A stretch of DNA of 64,000 bases from Plasmopara viticola (Eukaryota; Oomycota; Peronosporomycetes; Peronosporales; Peronosporaceae): assembly GCA_001695595.3 (NCBI GenBank), contig MBPM02000086.1:234496-298495 (forward strand). Reading direction: 5' to 3'. Of the stretch, positions 22,516 through 34,397 are shown piece after piece (the stretch's first letter is position 1; the number at the start of each line of letters is the position of its first letter). Below the pieces are notes generated by a model, which did not search any database, was not told where the DNA came from, and worked only from the letters and a program-made list of their open reading frames with translations. Made by a program: the position numbers and the translations under genes.

Positions 22516-23080
22516 CTAAATTGAAGCAAATGCGATATCATCATTGTCTTTGCAATCGAACCATCGACAGCAGAAGTCGCGCAATGGCGTTGAATGTGAG
22601 TCCAGTGTGAGACCGGAAACTTGCGGCTCTACGCTGCGGATAACAGCACCGTCAGCGACCGTGGAATTGCACCAGTCTCTTTGGATGTAATTAATTCTGC
22701 GCCGCCCATCGACCACAGCACCACCCGCGCGCCTAACCTTGCCTTGTGGGTTTAAATTTTGCAATGCTGCCACTTCACGTCTTGACAATTATGCAGAAAG
22801 TGCTACCTGAATGCATGGTGAAACTAATAAGACCCTTGCAAGTGCTGTCGAAGCTATCGAAGCATATGTAAGAAAACGAAATTCGTGATTGGGAGTCGCT
22901 CCGAGCATCACCAGCTCTCGTCCGTATTTGCTGTCCCGAGCACGGTACGCTTTAGTCCTTGAAACCCATCCGCACAGATTATTCTGCAGTCTTCTGTGCG
23001 CGATCATGACAATCCCGTGCTGGCCGAGATCTTTTGTGACAATGGTTTTTGAAGTGTCGAAGCTATTTGGTGGTATTAAT
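22516..23080 (-). pseudogene. Unidentified protein relic, one in-frame stop
   Basis: On the minus strand one frame stays open from about 23080 to 22516, except for a single TAA at 22789-22791. The upstream part (DTSKTIVTKDLGQHGIVMIA, then SRTKAYRARDSKYGRELVML) and the downstream part (LTLDSHSTPLRDFCCRWFDC) have protein-like composition. I do not recognise the family. Either this is a recently killed gene or a short intron removes the stop; the region has GT and AG dinucleotides but no clear branch site. No ATG that opens a full-length frame is evident; the first in-frame ATG is at 23005-23007. Confidence 0.4.
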
Positions 23081-23118
23081 TAGATAAACTCTAAGACACG
23101 TCAGGTGTGGAAGATGTT

Positions 23119-23337
23119 TTAGTGCCAAATTATTAAATCACCTGGTGGCTCGCTCAAGTTAAAGAAGTTTGCTAATTTAATAAAAATACTTCCTTGGCTG
23201 ACAAGCTTGTCCACTCTGCCCACTAATTGTCGCTTGCGTTGAGCTGCGCTATACTTGAGTAATTGCTCAGATGCTCCATCTTTTTTCCCTCGCAACTTCT
23301 CATGTACGATACTGAACATCAATTGAACGAGGCTCAT
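23119..23337 (-). pseudogene. Short protein-like frame, possible 5' part of the neighbouring relic
   Basis: A 72-codon ATG frame on the minus strand with helical, Lys/Arg/Leu-rich composition (SEQLLKYSAAQRKRQLVGRV) ending FNLSEPPGDLIIWH. It lies directly upstream of, and in the same orientation as, the relic at 22516-23080, in a different frame. The two may be pieces of one broken gene. Family unknown. Confidence 0.3.
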
Positions 23338-24482
23338 CGCCTCCAGACTGCCGTCTAAACGTGGGAAACAAGCTGAAAGGCATCATCACGTTGGAATGCG
23401 TCGGCTGAAGTGACTCAGCTTGTGCGAGCCACTAGGGCGTTGTCATTTTTTCGAGTTAATGCTGATGTGTACCGCCCACAACTTTTTATACATTTTACTC
23501 CATCAAATATAGTGCTGATCTGGATGGCTGTTGCGTGTGTTCCTGCACATCGTGCACGCCTGCTCTATTTAAAATGACGCTCGAAACGTTGCGCTCGCAT
23601 CTTGTCGAATACGACAATAACATCAGCCGCAGTGGCAACCTTTATTGTGAGTTTGTCTCGAAGACCTCAAGATTTGCGATTACTTTGATGAAGTTACTAC
23701 TGCTTGTTCGCTTTTATTTGTTGATGGAACTACCAGCATTTTTGCTGGTCCATTCCGCCACTAAAGTTGTGTCAAGACCGATGATCTCGTGGAGGTATTG
23801 TCGGTCAGCGGCAATGAGATATAGGAGTTTGGTCTTTATTTGTTGTCAACATTATCTGCATATAAAAATTTAAGTTCCGTAATTCAATTTCATTTAAACA
23901 TCTCCTTCAAGCTCAAGACTTTTGCTAGCGATACTACCAGTAACAGCCAAACTACAACATCATCGCGCAGTGCCGGTTTATAACAATTGTACGCGCAGAT
24001 ATTCCCAAATATGCAGCCGCGGAATCGATGCATACACACGTGGCTTCGAATCGTTCGTTACCTCGTTGTACGGTAAAGGTGTACTTTTTCATGTAGATGT
24101 GTATTATCGGAAAAAGCGACTTCTGTACGCGTGCTATCATGGTGTTTGAAGATAGTGCATGCCATCCTTTGATATGTAAATTCAATCTACTGGTGAACCA
24201 TTATTGGATGCAGTAGCAGCAGCCACCTTGCATTTAATTTAGTCACGATCGTAACTTTGAAGCGGCTCGCAATGCTCAGCGTAGTGTATGCGTGACGTGT
24301 CAATCATGGTAGCATCCACGCAGAAATTGATTGAAATAAGAGTTTTATTTTGGAACGGTTGGATGCTAATGTTGACAAAGACTCAAGTGCTTTGCGCCTA
24401 CGCATGCCGGGGACCACTTGACACATTCAAGTGTTCCTGCCAGGGTGTTTAAACATAAGTTCGTGGATGTTTATACTTTTCG
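23338..24482. other. Intergenic stretch, no supported gene
   Basis: A 112-codon plus-strand frame at 23535-23873 has a plausible stretch from an internal ATG at 23574 (MTLETLRSHLVEYDNNISRS) but degenerates into hydrophobic, unconvincing sequence. I do not call it. Confidence 0.35.
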
Positions 24483-24747
24483 ATGAATCTCCTCGAATGT
24501 ACATTGGTGGTCCAAGCTATCGAGCAAGAGGCATCAAACTGATTACACAACTTCGTGCGTCATGAAATCCTAGACATATCCGGGAAATTTGTAAAAACAA
24601 TTAAGCGACTCCTTCAACATTTTCGAACAAATTTACATGCAAGCAATACAGCGTTCGTGGACGCGGCATATGAGGAATTAGAAAAAGCCACGACACTCTA
24701 CAAGCAGCAACGGGACGTTGTTTCAAAAATATTTTTAACGCAAGCCT
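24483..24747 (+). pseudogene. Helical protein relic cut by the old satellite
   Basis: Reading from an ATG at 24483 gives one in-frame TGA (24540-24542), then a charged helical stretch (FVKTIKRLLQHFRTNLHASN, then AAYEELEKATTLYKQQRD). This runs straight into the first recognisable monomer of the diverged satellite at about 24748. No family recognised; it is probably a gene fragment. Confidence 0.25.
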
Positions 24748-27225
24748 CGCACAGCGCTACACACGATCAGTTTCTAGTAAGACATGGCTTTGGTGTATCC
24801 GTCGACACCTAGAAAAATCGACAGAACTGATGTGTGGCCGTACGACGTCACAGCGCTACAAAAAAGTCAATTTATGCTAAGGCATGGTTTACGTTTGTCC
24901 GTGCACGTAAAGATAGCAGACTGATCTATGGCCGTACGAAGTCTCAGCACTACAATAGTTTCATAAATTGCTACGTCCTGGCTATCACGATTCCGCGCAC
25001 GTCCTGGTAAATAAGCTGAAATAATTTGTGCCCGCACGGCATCTCAGCGCTACAAATGATTCATTATACGTTACAGAATTGCTTTGTTGCGTCTGTGTAA
25101 ACCAGAAAAGTCAGACATAATTGGTTTGTATAAATGTACGACGTCTCTGAGCTTCAAAAGAGACATTACGCTTTAAGCCATGGCTCTAATTAAAACCATG
25201 CACGTCTTGAAAGATAGCCGGGATTGATCTGTATCTGTGCGACATCTCGGCATTAAAAGAATATTATTCGCTAAGGCATGGTTCTGGTGCGTCTGTGCGC
25301 GTCTCGACATGAAAGATAGACAGGACTGATCTGTGGTCATACGACGTCCCAGTAGTCCACAAGATAGATTATTTGCTAAGTTATGGCTGTTTTGCGTCTG
25401 TGCATGTTGGAAAGAAAAATGAGAGTAATTTGTGGCCGTATGACATCTCAGCTCTATTAAAATTTCATTTTTCGCTGAGGCATGGCTCTAGCGCATCTGT
25501 GCACGTCTAGAAAGATTGACACGACTGATCTGTGGCTATCTTAGCGCTAAGACTTGTTATTAGTTGGATTAGGACATATTGCGTCTGTGCATGTCTAAAA
25601 AGATAAACGAGATTTGGACTGTGGTCGTACATAATCTTATCTCTTCAATAGAGACATTTTTTTTACCAAGAATAGCTATAATAAGTCTGTGCACAATTAG
25701 AGAGATACTCATAGCTGATTTGTGATCATGCCTCAGCGCTTGAAACGTTATTATTCGCTAAGGTGCGGCTATAATGCGTCGGATCTGACAGAGCGAAAGG
25801 GCGACATCTAAGCGTCACAAAAGATTCTTTATTCGATAAGTAATGACTTAAGTATGTCTGAGCATGCCTAGAAAGATTATGGATGTACGACATCTCGGTC
25901 CATCAAAAGCTACGTCTTTGTTTAGTCATGGCTGAATTGCGTCTGTGTATATCTAGAAAGAAAAACGGGACTTATCTGTCGCCGTACATCGTCTCAGCGC
26001 TTCAAATTTGCCTAATTTTGCTAAGTTATGACTATATTGGATACTGGATAGACGGACGGAACTAATTTAAGACCCTCCATCGTCTCAGCGCTCTATAAGA
26101 TACACTTTATTTTGGGGAATTGCTATAATAAGTATGCAAACTTTTAGAATGGTTGATGGGACTGATCTGTGGACATGCATCGTCTCAGCGATTCGAACCC
26201 CCAATATGGCCTAAGCTATGGCTATAATGAGTCTTCCAACTCCTTAAAGACAGACGAGAATAATCTGTGATTGTACATCTTTTCAGTGCTTCAAGAGAGA
26301 CATCATTTGCTAAGTTATGGCTCTACTAAGATGATAGACCTGATCAAAGGTGGCCGCATATTGTCAAAGCGGCTTGATAGAGACATGGTAAGCTTTTTCA
26401 AGTCCGTGAACGTTGCGATAGATAAAAGAAACTGATTCTTCACTGAACAACGTCTCAGATCTTCTACAGATACATTTACGGCCAAGTTGCACGTTGAGAT
26501 AGACAGATAGGACTGATATGTTGTCGTACAACGTCTGCGTTATGCAGAAAAGGCATTATTTGCTAAAGTAAGGCTATAATGAGTCTGCTCACGGCTTCAA
26601 GATAGATGGAACTGATTCGCGGTCTTCAAGCGTCCCAGCGCTTGCAAAGGGACATTTTCGATAAATTTTTGCCTTGGTGAGTCTGTGCACATCTCAAAGC
26701 CAGACAGGACTGCTCTTAAGAAAATAAGACATCTCCGTGCCAAAACGTGAGCATTCCACTTATTAGTGGCTCTATTGCGCTGTACCCTTTCTGAAAGTTT
26801 GACGGGACTGGTCTGTGGTCTCACAGCGTCTCAGAGCTTCAGAAGATGACGATGCACGTCTAGGGAGATAGACTTGGCTGATCTGTGGCAGTAAGTCATC
26901 TTGGTGCTTGAAAAGAGACATTATTTGCTAAGCCTTGACTGTAATGAGCCTGCGTACATCCAAAAAGGTAGACGGGACTGATCTGTGGCCGTATGACGTC
27001 CCTGTGCTTCAAAAAATACTCACAAAGGTATGGATTGACTGCGTCTGTGCACGGCTACAAAGATAGATGAAGCTGATTTGTCAGCAGTGCGACATCACGG
27101 CGTTTGAAAAGAGACGTAATTTGAAAAGTTATTGCTTTAGTGCATTTTTGCACGTCTCAAAAGATGGATATGACTCATTTGTTGCCATACGACGGATTCA
27201 TTATCCAAAAGATTCATCAAACTTG
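24748..27225 (-). repeat. Ancient, diverged tandem array of the 100-bp satellite, inverted orientation
   Basis: A block related to CTGATCTGTGGCCGTACGAC recurs about every 100 bp. Examples begin near 24833, 24927, 25027, 25230, 25332, 25431, 25531, 25620 and 25731, so spacing drifts between about 89 and 111 bp. Other conserved words are GTCTCAGCGCTTCAAAAGAG, TTTGCTAAGGCATGGCT and GTCTGTGCACGTCTAGAAAG. They correspond in order to the reverse complement of the main satellite monomer (ATCTGTGGCCGTACAACG, GTCTCAGCGCTCCAAC, CATCTGTGCATGTCTAGAGC). There are about 25 monomers with heavy substitution and indels. No frame across it is coding. Confidence 0.85.
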
Positions 27226-28161
27226 ACTACTAGAAGCTAGCGCAATCCCAATCATGAACAGATTTTCATCTCACAAATTTGACGCCTCAGTGCACATACT
27301 ACGTAGTGTGACTTATAGCACACTATCGGTCCTTTCCGTCTGTTCATTTCTCTGTATATGGTCGATTGCTTTCACCAGCAATTAAAATTTTATTGTTGGA
27401 ACAGCGTTTTCCAAAACGCAATGGTAATATGCCAGTCCTTTTTGAAACCATTGCATCAGAAAGTTCTTGATACAAATATATGGTATCTGTTGAAAGCCTC
27501 GCTGTTTGTTTTTCGAGTATGTTAGCTAAAACAAGTGCCAAATTTACTATCTTGCTTTGATGGAAAAATGCTTGGGAAGTCATAAACTTACGCCGAGACA
27601 AAATTCGAGTCAAGGTTTGGGGCCGTTTAAAAATCAGCTAGGACTAGCAGGCTTTAAAATGGAGTCGATCTCTAAGCCGCGAGTTTGGGACTCTGGTAGA
27701 CTTATTTTTCACAGGTCCTTACATACTTGACCACCCACCTGTAGATGTTATGTAATAGAGATCGGAAGAACCCTTTTTTCTTGGCTTAATGAGATTTGAC
27801 TGCAGCTCCAAAACCCGATAAAGTGACTGAATTAGATTTGACAGATCAATTCTATCGTCGAGTACATCATCTGCCCATATGTAGCGAGCCAACTGCAACC
27901 TTTGTCGAAGAATCAAAGACTCAATTCAAGCATCGTTTTTTTGCGATAAAAGCGGCTCTGGATTGGCATTATGCTAATATGTCAGGTGAATCTGCTCGTC
28001 AGTAGAGTTGATGGTTTGGTCGGTGTAGACCAAATCAATTTTCGACCCGTGCTAATGTGCGTCGCCAAGCACATTGAGTTCGACAAGTGTCAATTTGTCG
28101 TGGACTTTATCTTTTACAAAGTTGAGTTTTGCTGTGACTTGGAATATCTGGGGTGTGGTGT
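27226..28161. other. Gene-free stretch next to gypsy relic
   Basis: Short frames only. A gypsy element in minus orientation would carry its reverse transcriptase here, downstream of the protease relic, but I could not read one. Confidence 0.35.
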
Positions 28162-28374
28162 TTACATAGAAGGGCGAGACCATGGTTCAAGAAGTCTACA
28201 TTGAGGGAGATAGGGCGCCTGGCACGTTGAGTCCTGCCTGCTAAACAATCCATGCTTTTCTAGCCACGTAATGCTCAGGGTCAACTTATATTTATCCGTG
28301 TCGAAGACGAGAAACACTGGTATGTTGATATCTTCAAATCGCATAGCCACGTCTATTTCGCCTCTTGAGACTTT
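28162..28374 (-). mobile_element. Decayed Ty3/gypsy protease relic
   Basis: The minus-strand frame reads VSRGEIDVAMRFEDINIPVF and then LVFDTDKYKLTLSITWLEKH. This matches the gypsy pepsin-like protease end block, whose family form is f.VldmddkYDliLGmpWL.kH. The conserved Gly before the Trp region is replaced (SITWL). No DTG or DSG active-site motif is found upstream, and frame changes precede the readable part. The element is dead and without visible LTRs. Confidence 0.6.
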
Positions 28375-31300
28375 CGAAAAACTTCCAATTCACCGAACTT
28401 GGCTTGATTTGTCGACCTTAGTCAAATTATTATAATCGACCGCAATCGCTTGCTGCGCCCCGAAGCTAGCTGATTCGCGCATGTACTATCACTAGTCTGC
28501 CGCTCCTAAGTTTTTCTTCGAGAGCTGTCAAGCTTTATAGATGAGTAAATATCGGCCACTCAGCCGTGATTAAATATTAATCGTTTTTCGGCAGGGCACC
28601 CACTTCACTAATGACTAGCGATTTCTCCCCTCTAAAATCGCATCTATTGTGAGCGATTTTGGAAAGCATTGGATTGGACGAAGGTAGCCCGACTCAGACC
28701 ATGTGCTTATGCTTGACACACTTAGAGTAGCGAACGGGGATAGTGCTTTGCTTGGCAACGTTTAAGCCAGTTGGCACTGCCTCGAGACAGCAGGTTCATG
28801 GACACGAATGCCGAGGATAGGAGCTTGTACTTTATCGGATGGAGCCTGTCTATAGCCGTACTCCTTCAAGATAATTACAATTCGCCCCTTCTTTCGCTTC
28901 TTCTTATACTCCACTCAAGAGTACAGTGCCTTTTACATGTTCTGGGAGCGGCGGTCTATTGCCAACTCTCTTGACACATGAGTTAATTCATAGATTTCGC
29001 CTTGCAAGTTAAAAAGTGTGAGCGCTAGTAGATCTTAAACTTCGCCGAAAACAACGTTATCCATAAGTGTGCGTTCACGTTTCCCCTGAATATAAAAGAT
29101 CGTTGGAAAGTATTTAACGGGTGAGTCCTCAGCTTTTAAGCCGATATTCTAATGGGATTGTTACGTCCAACAGATCAAGTTACCATATTTACCTTGTTGT
29201 TCAAAAAGTGAATGATGTAATTTCTCACCTTCAGAACTTAAGCTGCATCAGCTCAAACCCTACACCAGGCGCCACCACCGACGCATTTGAAATCAGTTCT
29301 GCCTAATTCTGCGATCATAAACTTTACTCGTAGAGCTCGAGCTTTGTGACGCGTCTACGTCGTGTGACAGCAAAGTGGAGAAGCAAATGCAGCCGACTCC
29401 GGAGTATCTCATGCTGTGCGTCTCGCAGACGCGGGAAGACAACTTTGTTTATCTTACGAACATCGCAAGAGTCTAAATCGACAAGCCACATGCGTGGGCG
29501 TAGGATTGATTACAAAGTGCGATCAGACAAAACAAGTCACACAGCAGCTTATACGTAGGGGGCGAGCAGTAAATTGTACGACTTCACGGTAGATGACTTT
29601 TCACTAACCCACATTTAGACAATCGACGTGTACAATTAATTGCAATTTGAAGACTGACCTATTAAATGTAATGCTGTCAACACCCATGTTTCTTATATGC
29701 ACAAAATCCAACTCGCAGGGACTATATTCATTATTGCTCCTTTAGAAATACACCAAATCTGCGTACGTGTGCAGTGCGCGATTTTTAAGTGTTTGGTAAA
29801 ACAATTGCACAGAGGTTGAAAGTAACATGTAGTGACCGTGAGTTTATTTTTACGTATTGTTGAACTGATGTATGAAGAGGTTGATGTTGTCACCGATGCC
29901 TATACGAAATTAAGTCGAAACGTTGTGTGACAATGCACTTTGGACACATCGACACAATATTAGTTTTTGACTTTTCGATGTATTATTATACCAGCAATGC
30001 ATCTAGGAGACATCATAAGTAAATGCCCGCAGGATAATCCACATACACATGCCTACTCTCGGATACAATATATATAAACGAGCTCGAAACACACCAGACG
30101 AATTGTTGTTTACCAAAATTGTATCGTAACTTTTGGTTATGTAAGCGCTATTAAAAAAATGGATTTGGAGTGTCAAATTCGGGTGGGTCTTTTGCTGTCA
30201 AGGTCTGCGTCTCATAAAAAAGCGTGCGCATGGCACAGCTGAACTTTTCAACATATAAAAAGTTCATGCACTTTTTCTTTGTTTACTTTTGGCTGCATGC
30301 ATTATGGCTCTGGTGGAAAGTCCTGTTGACAATTTAAGAAAAGACACACATCGTACAAACTTCATTTTCTGACAGATGTAATTTCGTTTAATCTGTAGGA
30401 AACACGAATTAGCGAGCGTACAAATCTGCGTGAATATATACTGGGACTGTACAAAAATCCAGATCGAAAAGGTCGTGGAAAACAACCGGTGCGTAGAAAA
30501 CAGCAAAATTTCGGCAACATGTATAAATAAATACGTGCAATTACTTCTCGAAGTGGTATGTTCGTACAGTAGCTGGTGCTGAACATGTTCATTCCGGGCG
30601 TAATACAAACTACATGTTATCAAAGAGAGCATAACTATGACCGATTTTAAAAAGTGGGTGATGTGCTTTAAGTTAAATGATTTCTTGAGGCCAACCGGCT
30701 CCGAAAACATCGATCACCCCTTAAGATTAAGCGTGGTCGCAGATATTGGCTTTCGATATTCTTACGATACTAAGGTTCGTAAGACCGCTTCACATCTACA
30801 ATGTGAGCCTTTTGTAGTATCAACTACATGTAGTTTTAAAAAAAGTTTGTGTGTTGCGAAATAAGGACGATACAGATATCAGCCACCGAATACAGGTTGA
30901 AGTGCGTTGGATACTGATGTGCCACAACGTGTGGGCATGGCTCTTGGCCACTTTGTCGAAGTAATGCGGCTTTCCCGTCCACCCCCTCATAATGTTCGAC
31001 GACGGCGATACCTTAACTATCGTGCCATCGCCATTTGCAAGCCAAGAATGAGCTAAAACCGTTTCTACTCGAAAAAGAACACCGCAACACACTATCGCTC
31101 GCATCTCACATGCGCCAGCGACAGATTTATAGGTGTTACATGCTTCTGAACACAAGGACCGTGGCGACCACAAGTTCACACGAATTCGGCGATGGCCATA
31201 TTGCCCGAAGTATAAATTCTTCTACAACAGTATCACTAAACAAGGCTATAGTCTTACTGAACACGTTTATCAATTCAGCCAGTTTAGGACATTAAGGTGA

Positions 31301-31690
31301 GAGAGGCACCTGCATGGCTTGAAAGCGACATTTTTCAATGACGTGTCGTATATTTTATATATACAAACGCGCTGCAAATTTACTTTATGCAAAGATGCGG
31401 ATATAGTTATATATCACAAATAAGTGAAGATGCAGCGCCCATTGAAGTGGGTGTGGCTACCAGGTGTGACCACTTCCATGTCTTTCACATATCCTGGATG
31501 ACGCTGGATAGTCCGCAGCTCGCCAAGACCTCAAATTTTAGCGGAGACTTTGGGGCGAGCGAGAGCGGGTTGCCATTGCGAGGCGTCCAGCAGTTGTTCC
31601 GAACTGTGTCACTCCTCGTACTCTTCGCGCGCAAAGCAAGGCGCATTATCTTATTCTTTACAACGCGTGTTAATCTTCGAAAGTCGCAAC
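28375..31690. other. Gene-free stretch preceding the short bZIP gene
   Basis: Frames up to 148 codons (30264-30710, minus) and 119 codons (30820-31179, minus) lack recognisable domains. This is probably decayed repeat DNA. The last few hundred bases should include the promoter of the bZIP gene; TATATATA-like sequence occurs near 31355. Confidence 0.35.
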
Positions 31691-31864
31691 ATGATGGTCA
31701 GCACCCTTGCTGCATCTTCTTCCATCTACATTGCTTTCTTCTTCTCGTTCACCTTCGCCGTCAGCAGGCGATTTCCAGGCGGGAAGAACCCATTCTCGGA
31801 TTTACTTTATACGGCAAAAAGCACCATCCATCACCACACGCCTCCATCATGTCAACCGCCATAG
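31691..31864 (+). promoter_or_regulatory. Upstream open reading frame overlapping the bZIP start, 57 codons
   Basis: ATGATG at 31691 opens a 57-codon frame that stops at 31862-31864, 13 nt inside the bZIP coding region and in another frame. Its N-terminus is hydrophobic (MMVSTLAASSSIYIAFFFSF), resembling a signal peptide. If the mRNA begins upstream of 31691, a scanning ribosome would meet this frame first and bZIP translation would need leaky scanning. The transcription start is unknown, so this is inference. Confidence 0.35.
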
Positions 31865-32403
31865 CCGCAACCGCCTTCTCCATGCCTAGCGTGTCACAGG
31901 TCTTGCACCCTCTCTCCATTTCGCTCGACTTCTTCGACATCGATGAAATGAGCGCAGAGCACCACTCTCCATTTTCTTCGGCCTCTTCCTCCTCCTCGGA
32001 CCACGAAAAGCGTAGCCCTGCCGGCAAATTGAAAAAGCGTTGTAGCACGGGCAAGATACTTTCTTCCAAGCGGCTTTCGAACGAAGAGAAACAGGCCAAG
32101 AACCGCCTCTTTGTGAAGCGCTGCTACTACAAAAAGCGCGAAGCACTGAAAAATTTGCGCGATGAAGTGGCTCAGCTAGAAGGCGAATTCGCCAGTGTAC
32201 TTCAGCGCTGGCAGAAGCGCAATGAAAACTCTGCTAAGGCCTTTTGCGACGGCAAGCGCCACATCACGCCACAAGATCTTTACGCCGAGCTCACGGTCGC
32301 ACGTAGCTCTCTGATTGAGGAACAGCAGCGACTGAACGTACGCCTTGCGGACCGCCAACTCTTCCGCCAACGCCTCCAACAGCTCTACGAGCCTACACAT
32401 TGA
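31849..32403 (+). CDS. Short bZIP transcription-factor-like protein, 184 aa
   Basis: I start at the ATG at 31849. The same frame stays open for 154 codons upstream, but that stretch is low-quality sequence and unlike coding DNA. Residues 43-50 are a Ser-rich run. The basic region is residues 76-97 (EEKQAKNRLFVKRCYYKKRE covers its core), followed by a zipper-like helix with Leu103 and Leu110 and further hydrophobic positions to about 120. A second Leu/Arg/Gln-rich helix closes the protein (RLADRQLFRQRLQQLYE). Asn85 and Arg86 of the NRxx motif are present, but the residue eight after Asn is Tyr93, not Arg. It lacks the START-like region of the other bZIP protein and ends soon after the zipper, so it could be a stand-alone short bZIP or a truncated relative. 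It is the only gene between the two satellite blocks. Confidence 0.75.
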   Translation: MSTAIAATAFSMPSVSQVLHPLSISLDFFDIDEMSAEHHSPFSSASSSSSDHEKRSPAGKLKKRCSTGKILSSKRLSNEEKQAKNRLFVKRCYYKKREALKNLRDEVAQLEGEFASVLQRWQKRNENSAKAFCDGKRHITPQDLYAELTVARSSLIEEQQRLNVRLADRQLFRQRLQQLYEPTH

Positions 32404-33171
32404 ATGCGCTAGCCTGGCCACCAATATGCGTAAACTACCTGTTCCGATATCAAGCGTTGGTTTGTGGGTTGTGTTACAGCGTACCCATCTTTGCAGGTCT
32501 GACTGCCTTTTATATTTAAGTAGGGCTGCTTGCCGCCGATTTAGCATTGCATCTGTATCCATAAGTTTAATCTAATGCAACAAATTGATTTGTACGTTTA
32601 TGGACCGTCGTCGCAAAATGCTATTATGCGGAGCGCACTCACTTCACCAGCAAAAGCTCCAGATCCAAAAAGTGCAAGCGCTTTCTACAAACATTGGTGA
32701 GATCAGCAATTGGTACAGTAAGAATGTTTATCCTTTCAAACGGTAATGCACTGAAACTAATACAGCACTAACTCATGCTGCACAACCAGATTGACAGCTA
32801 TTTATGACAATAACGGGTAAAGTGTGAAGTGCGGCGTACTTTTTTATAGCAAAAGCAACGCTATGCTGGCGACCCGAAGAAGGACCCATTAAGAAATGTC
32901 AGTCGACACACACCTCATCGGCGAACCGGTCTACATACTCAATAATTGAGTGATTATAGTCCTCGCCTAAATTGCAGAATTTAATTCAGTTGCTTGTATA
33001 GATGAGATTAAAAATGACTTATACAAACGCGCGAGTCAATTCCTTAGTTATACACTGGAATCTTTTTTTGCATCTTTTCTCTGTGCAAGGTGCTGTGACG
33101 TCAGTGCATCGCTTATGCAGGAGATTCGCCTACCAAAACAAGTCAAATTCGGTTTGACTGGCCAGCTTAGG
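32404..33171. other. Spacer between bZIP gene and satellite array
   Basis: No supported gene. The antisense frame at 32176-32562 and the plus frame at 32345-32575 are overlaps of the bZIP gene. The sequence is AT-rich and includes the 3' flank of the bZIP gene. Confidence 0.45.
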
Positions 33172-34397
33172 GAATAATGTTTCTTTTGAAGTGCTTAGAT
33201 GTCGTATGGTCACAAATAAGCCCTGTCAGAAAATCAAGACGTGGACAAAATCATCATGGTCATAACCAAGCAAACGATGTCTTTATGAAGGGCTCAGAAG
33301 TTGTACGGCCACAGATCAATCGCTTCAATCTTTCTAAACGTGCACGGACGTACTGAGACGCTGTATGGCCACAGATACGTCTTTCCTTTTATCTATGTAG
33401 ACAAGCACAGACACAATAGAGCCACAGGGAAGTGTATAATCATTCGAAGCGCTGAGACGCTGAACGGCCACAGATACATTCTTTCTATTGGTCGAGACAT
33501 GCACAGACGCAATAGAGCAACATTAAAGTGTATAATCATTCTTTTGGAGCCCTTAGATGCTGTACGGCCACAGATACGTGGTGTAGACATACATAGATGC
33601 AATAAAGCCACAACGAAGTGTGTAATCATTCTTTCGGAGCGCTGAGACGCTTAATGGCCACAGGTATGCCCTTTCTATCGGCCTAGACATGCTCAGATTT
33701 AATAGAGCCATAACGCAGTGTAAAATCATGTATTTGGGGCGCTGGCTCGCTGTTTGGCCACAGATACGTTCATTCATCGGTGGAGACATGTACAAACGCA
33801 TTAAGAGCCACAAAGAAGTGTATACTCATTCTATTAGTGCTCTGAGACACTGTTTGGCCATAAATACATCCTTTCTGTTGGTTTAGACATGCCCAGACGC
33901 AATAGTGCCACAACAAAGTGTATGGGCATTCTTTTGAGGCGCTGAGACGCTTATAGGCCACGGATACGTCTTTACTATCGGTATAGACATGCACAGATGC
34001 AATAGTGCCACAACGCAGTGTACGATTATTCTTTGGAGCTCTGAGACGCCGTTCGGCCAAAGATACGTCCTTTCTATTGGTCTAGACATGCACAGATCGA
34101 ATATTAAACAACAAAATGTATGACTATTCTTTTGGAGCGCTTATGCTGTACGATCACAGATACGTTCTTTTTAATCGGTCTAGACATGTTTTGACGCACT
34201 GGAGCTACAACGAGTGTACAATCATGCTTCTTGAGTGCTGAGATGCTGTATGGCCACAGATACGTCCTTTCTATCTGGTGTAGAAATGCACAGACACGAT
34301 AGCATCACAACGGAGTGTATAATCACTTTTTTGTAGCACTGAGATGCTGTGCAGCCACAGACACGTCCTTTGTTTTGGTCTAGACATGCACAGACGC

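Noticed and set aside
30264..30710. 148-codon minus-strand frame
   Set aside because: Rich in Ser, Leu, Ile and aromatic residues from AT-rich DNA, with no domain and no supporting context.
31387..31848. 154-residue N-terminal extension of the short bZIP protein
   Set aside because: The upstream frame has no domain and unusual composition for coding sequence. The ATG at 31849 opens protein-like sequence.
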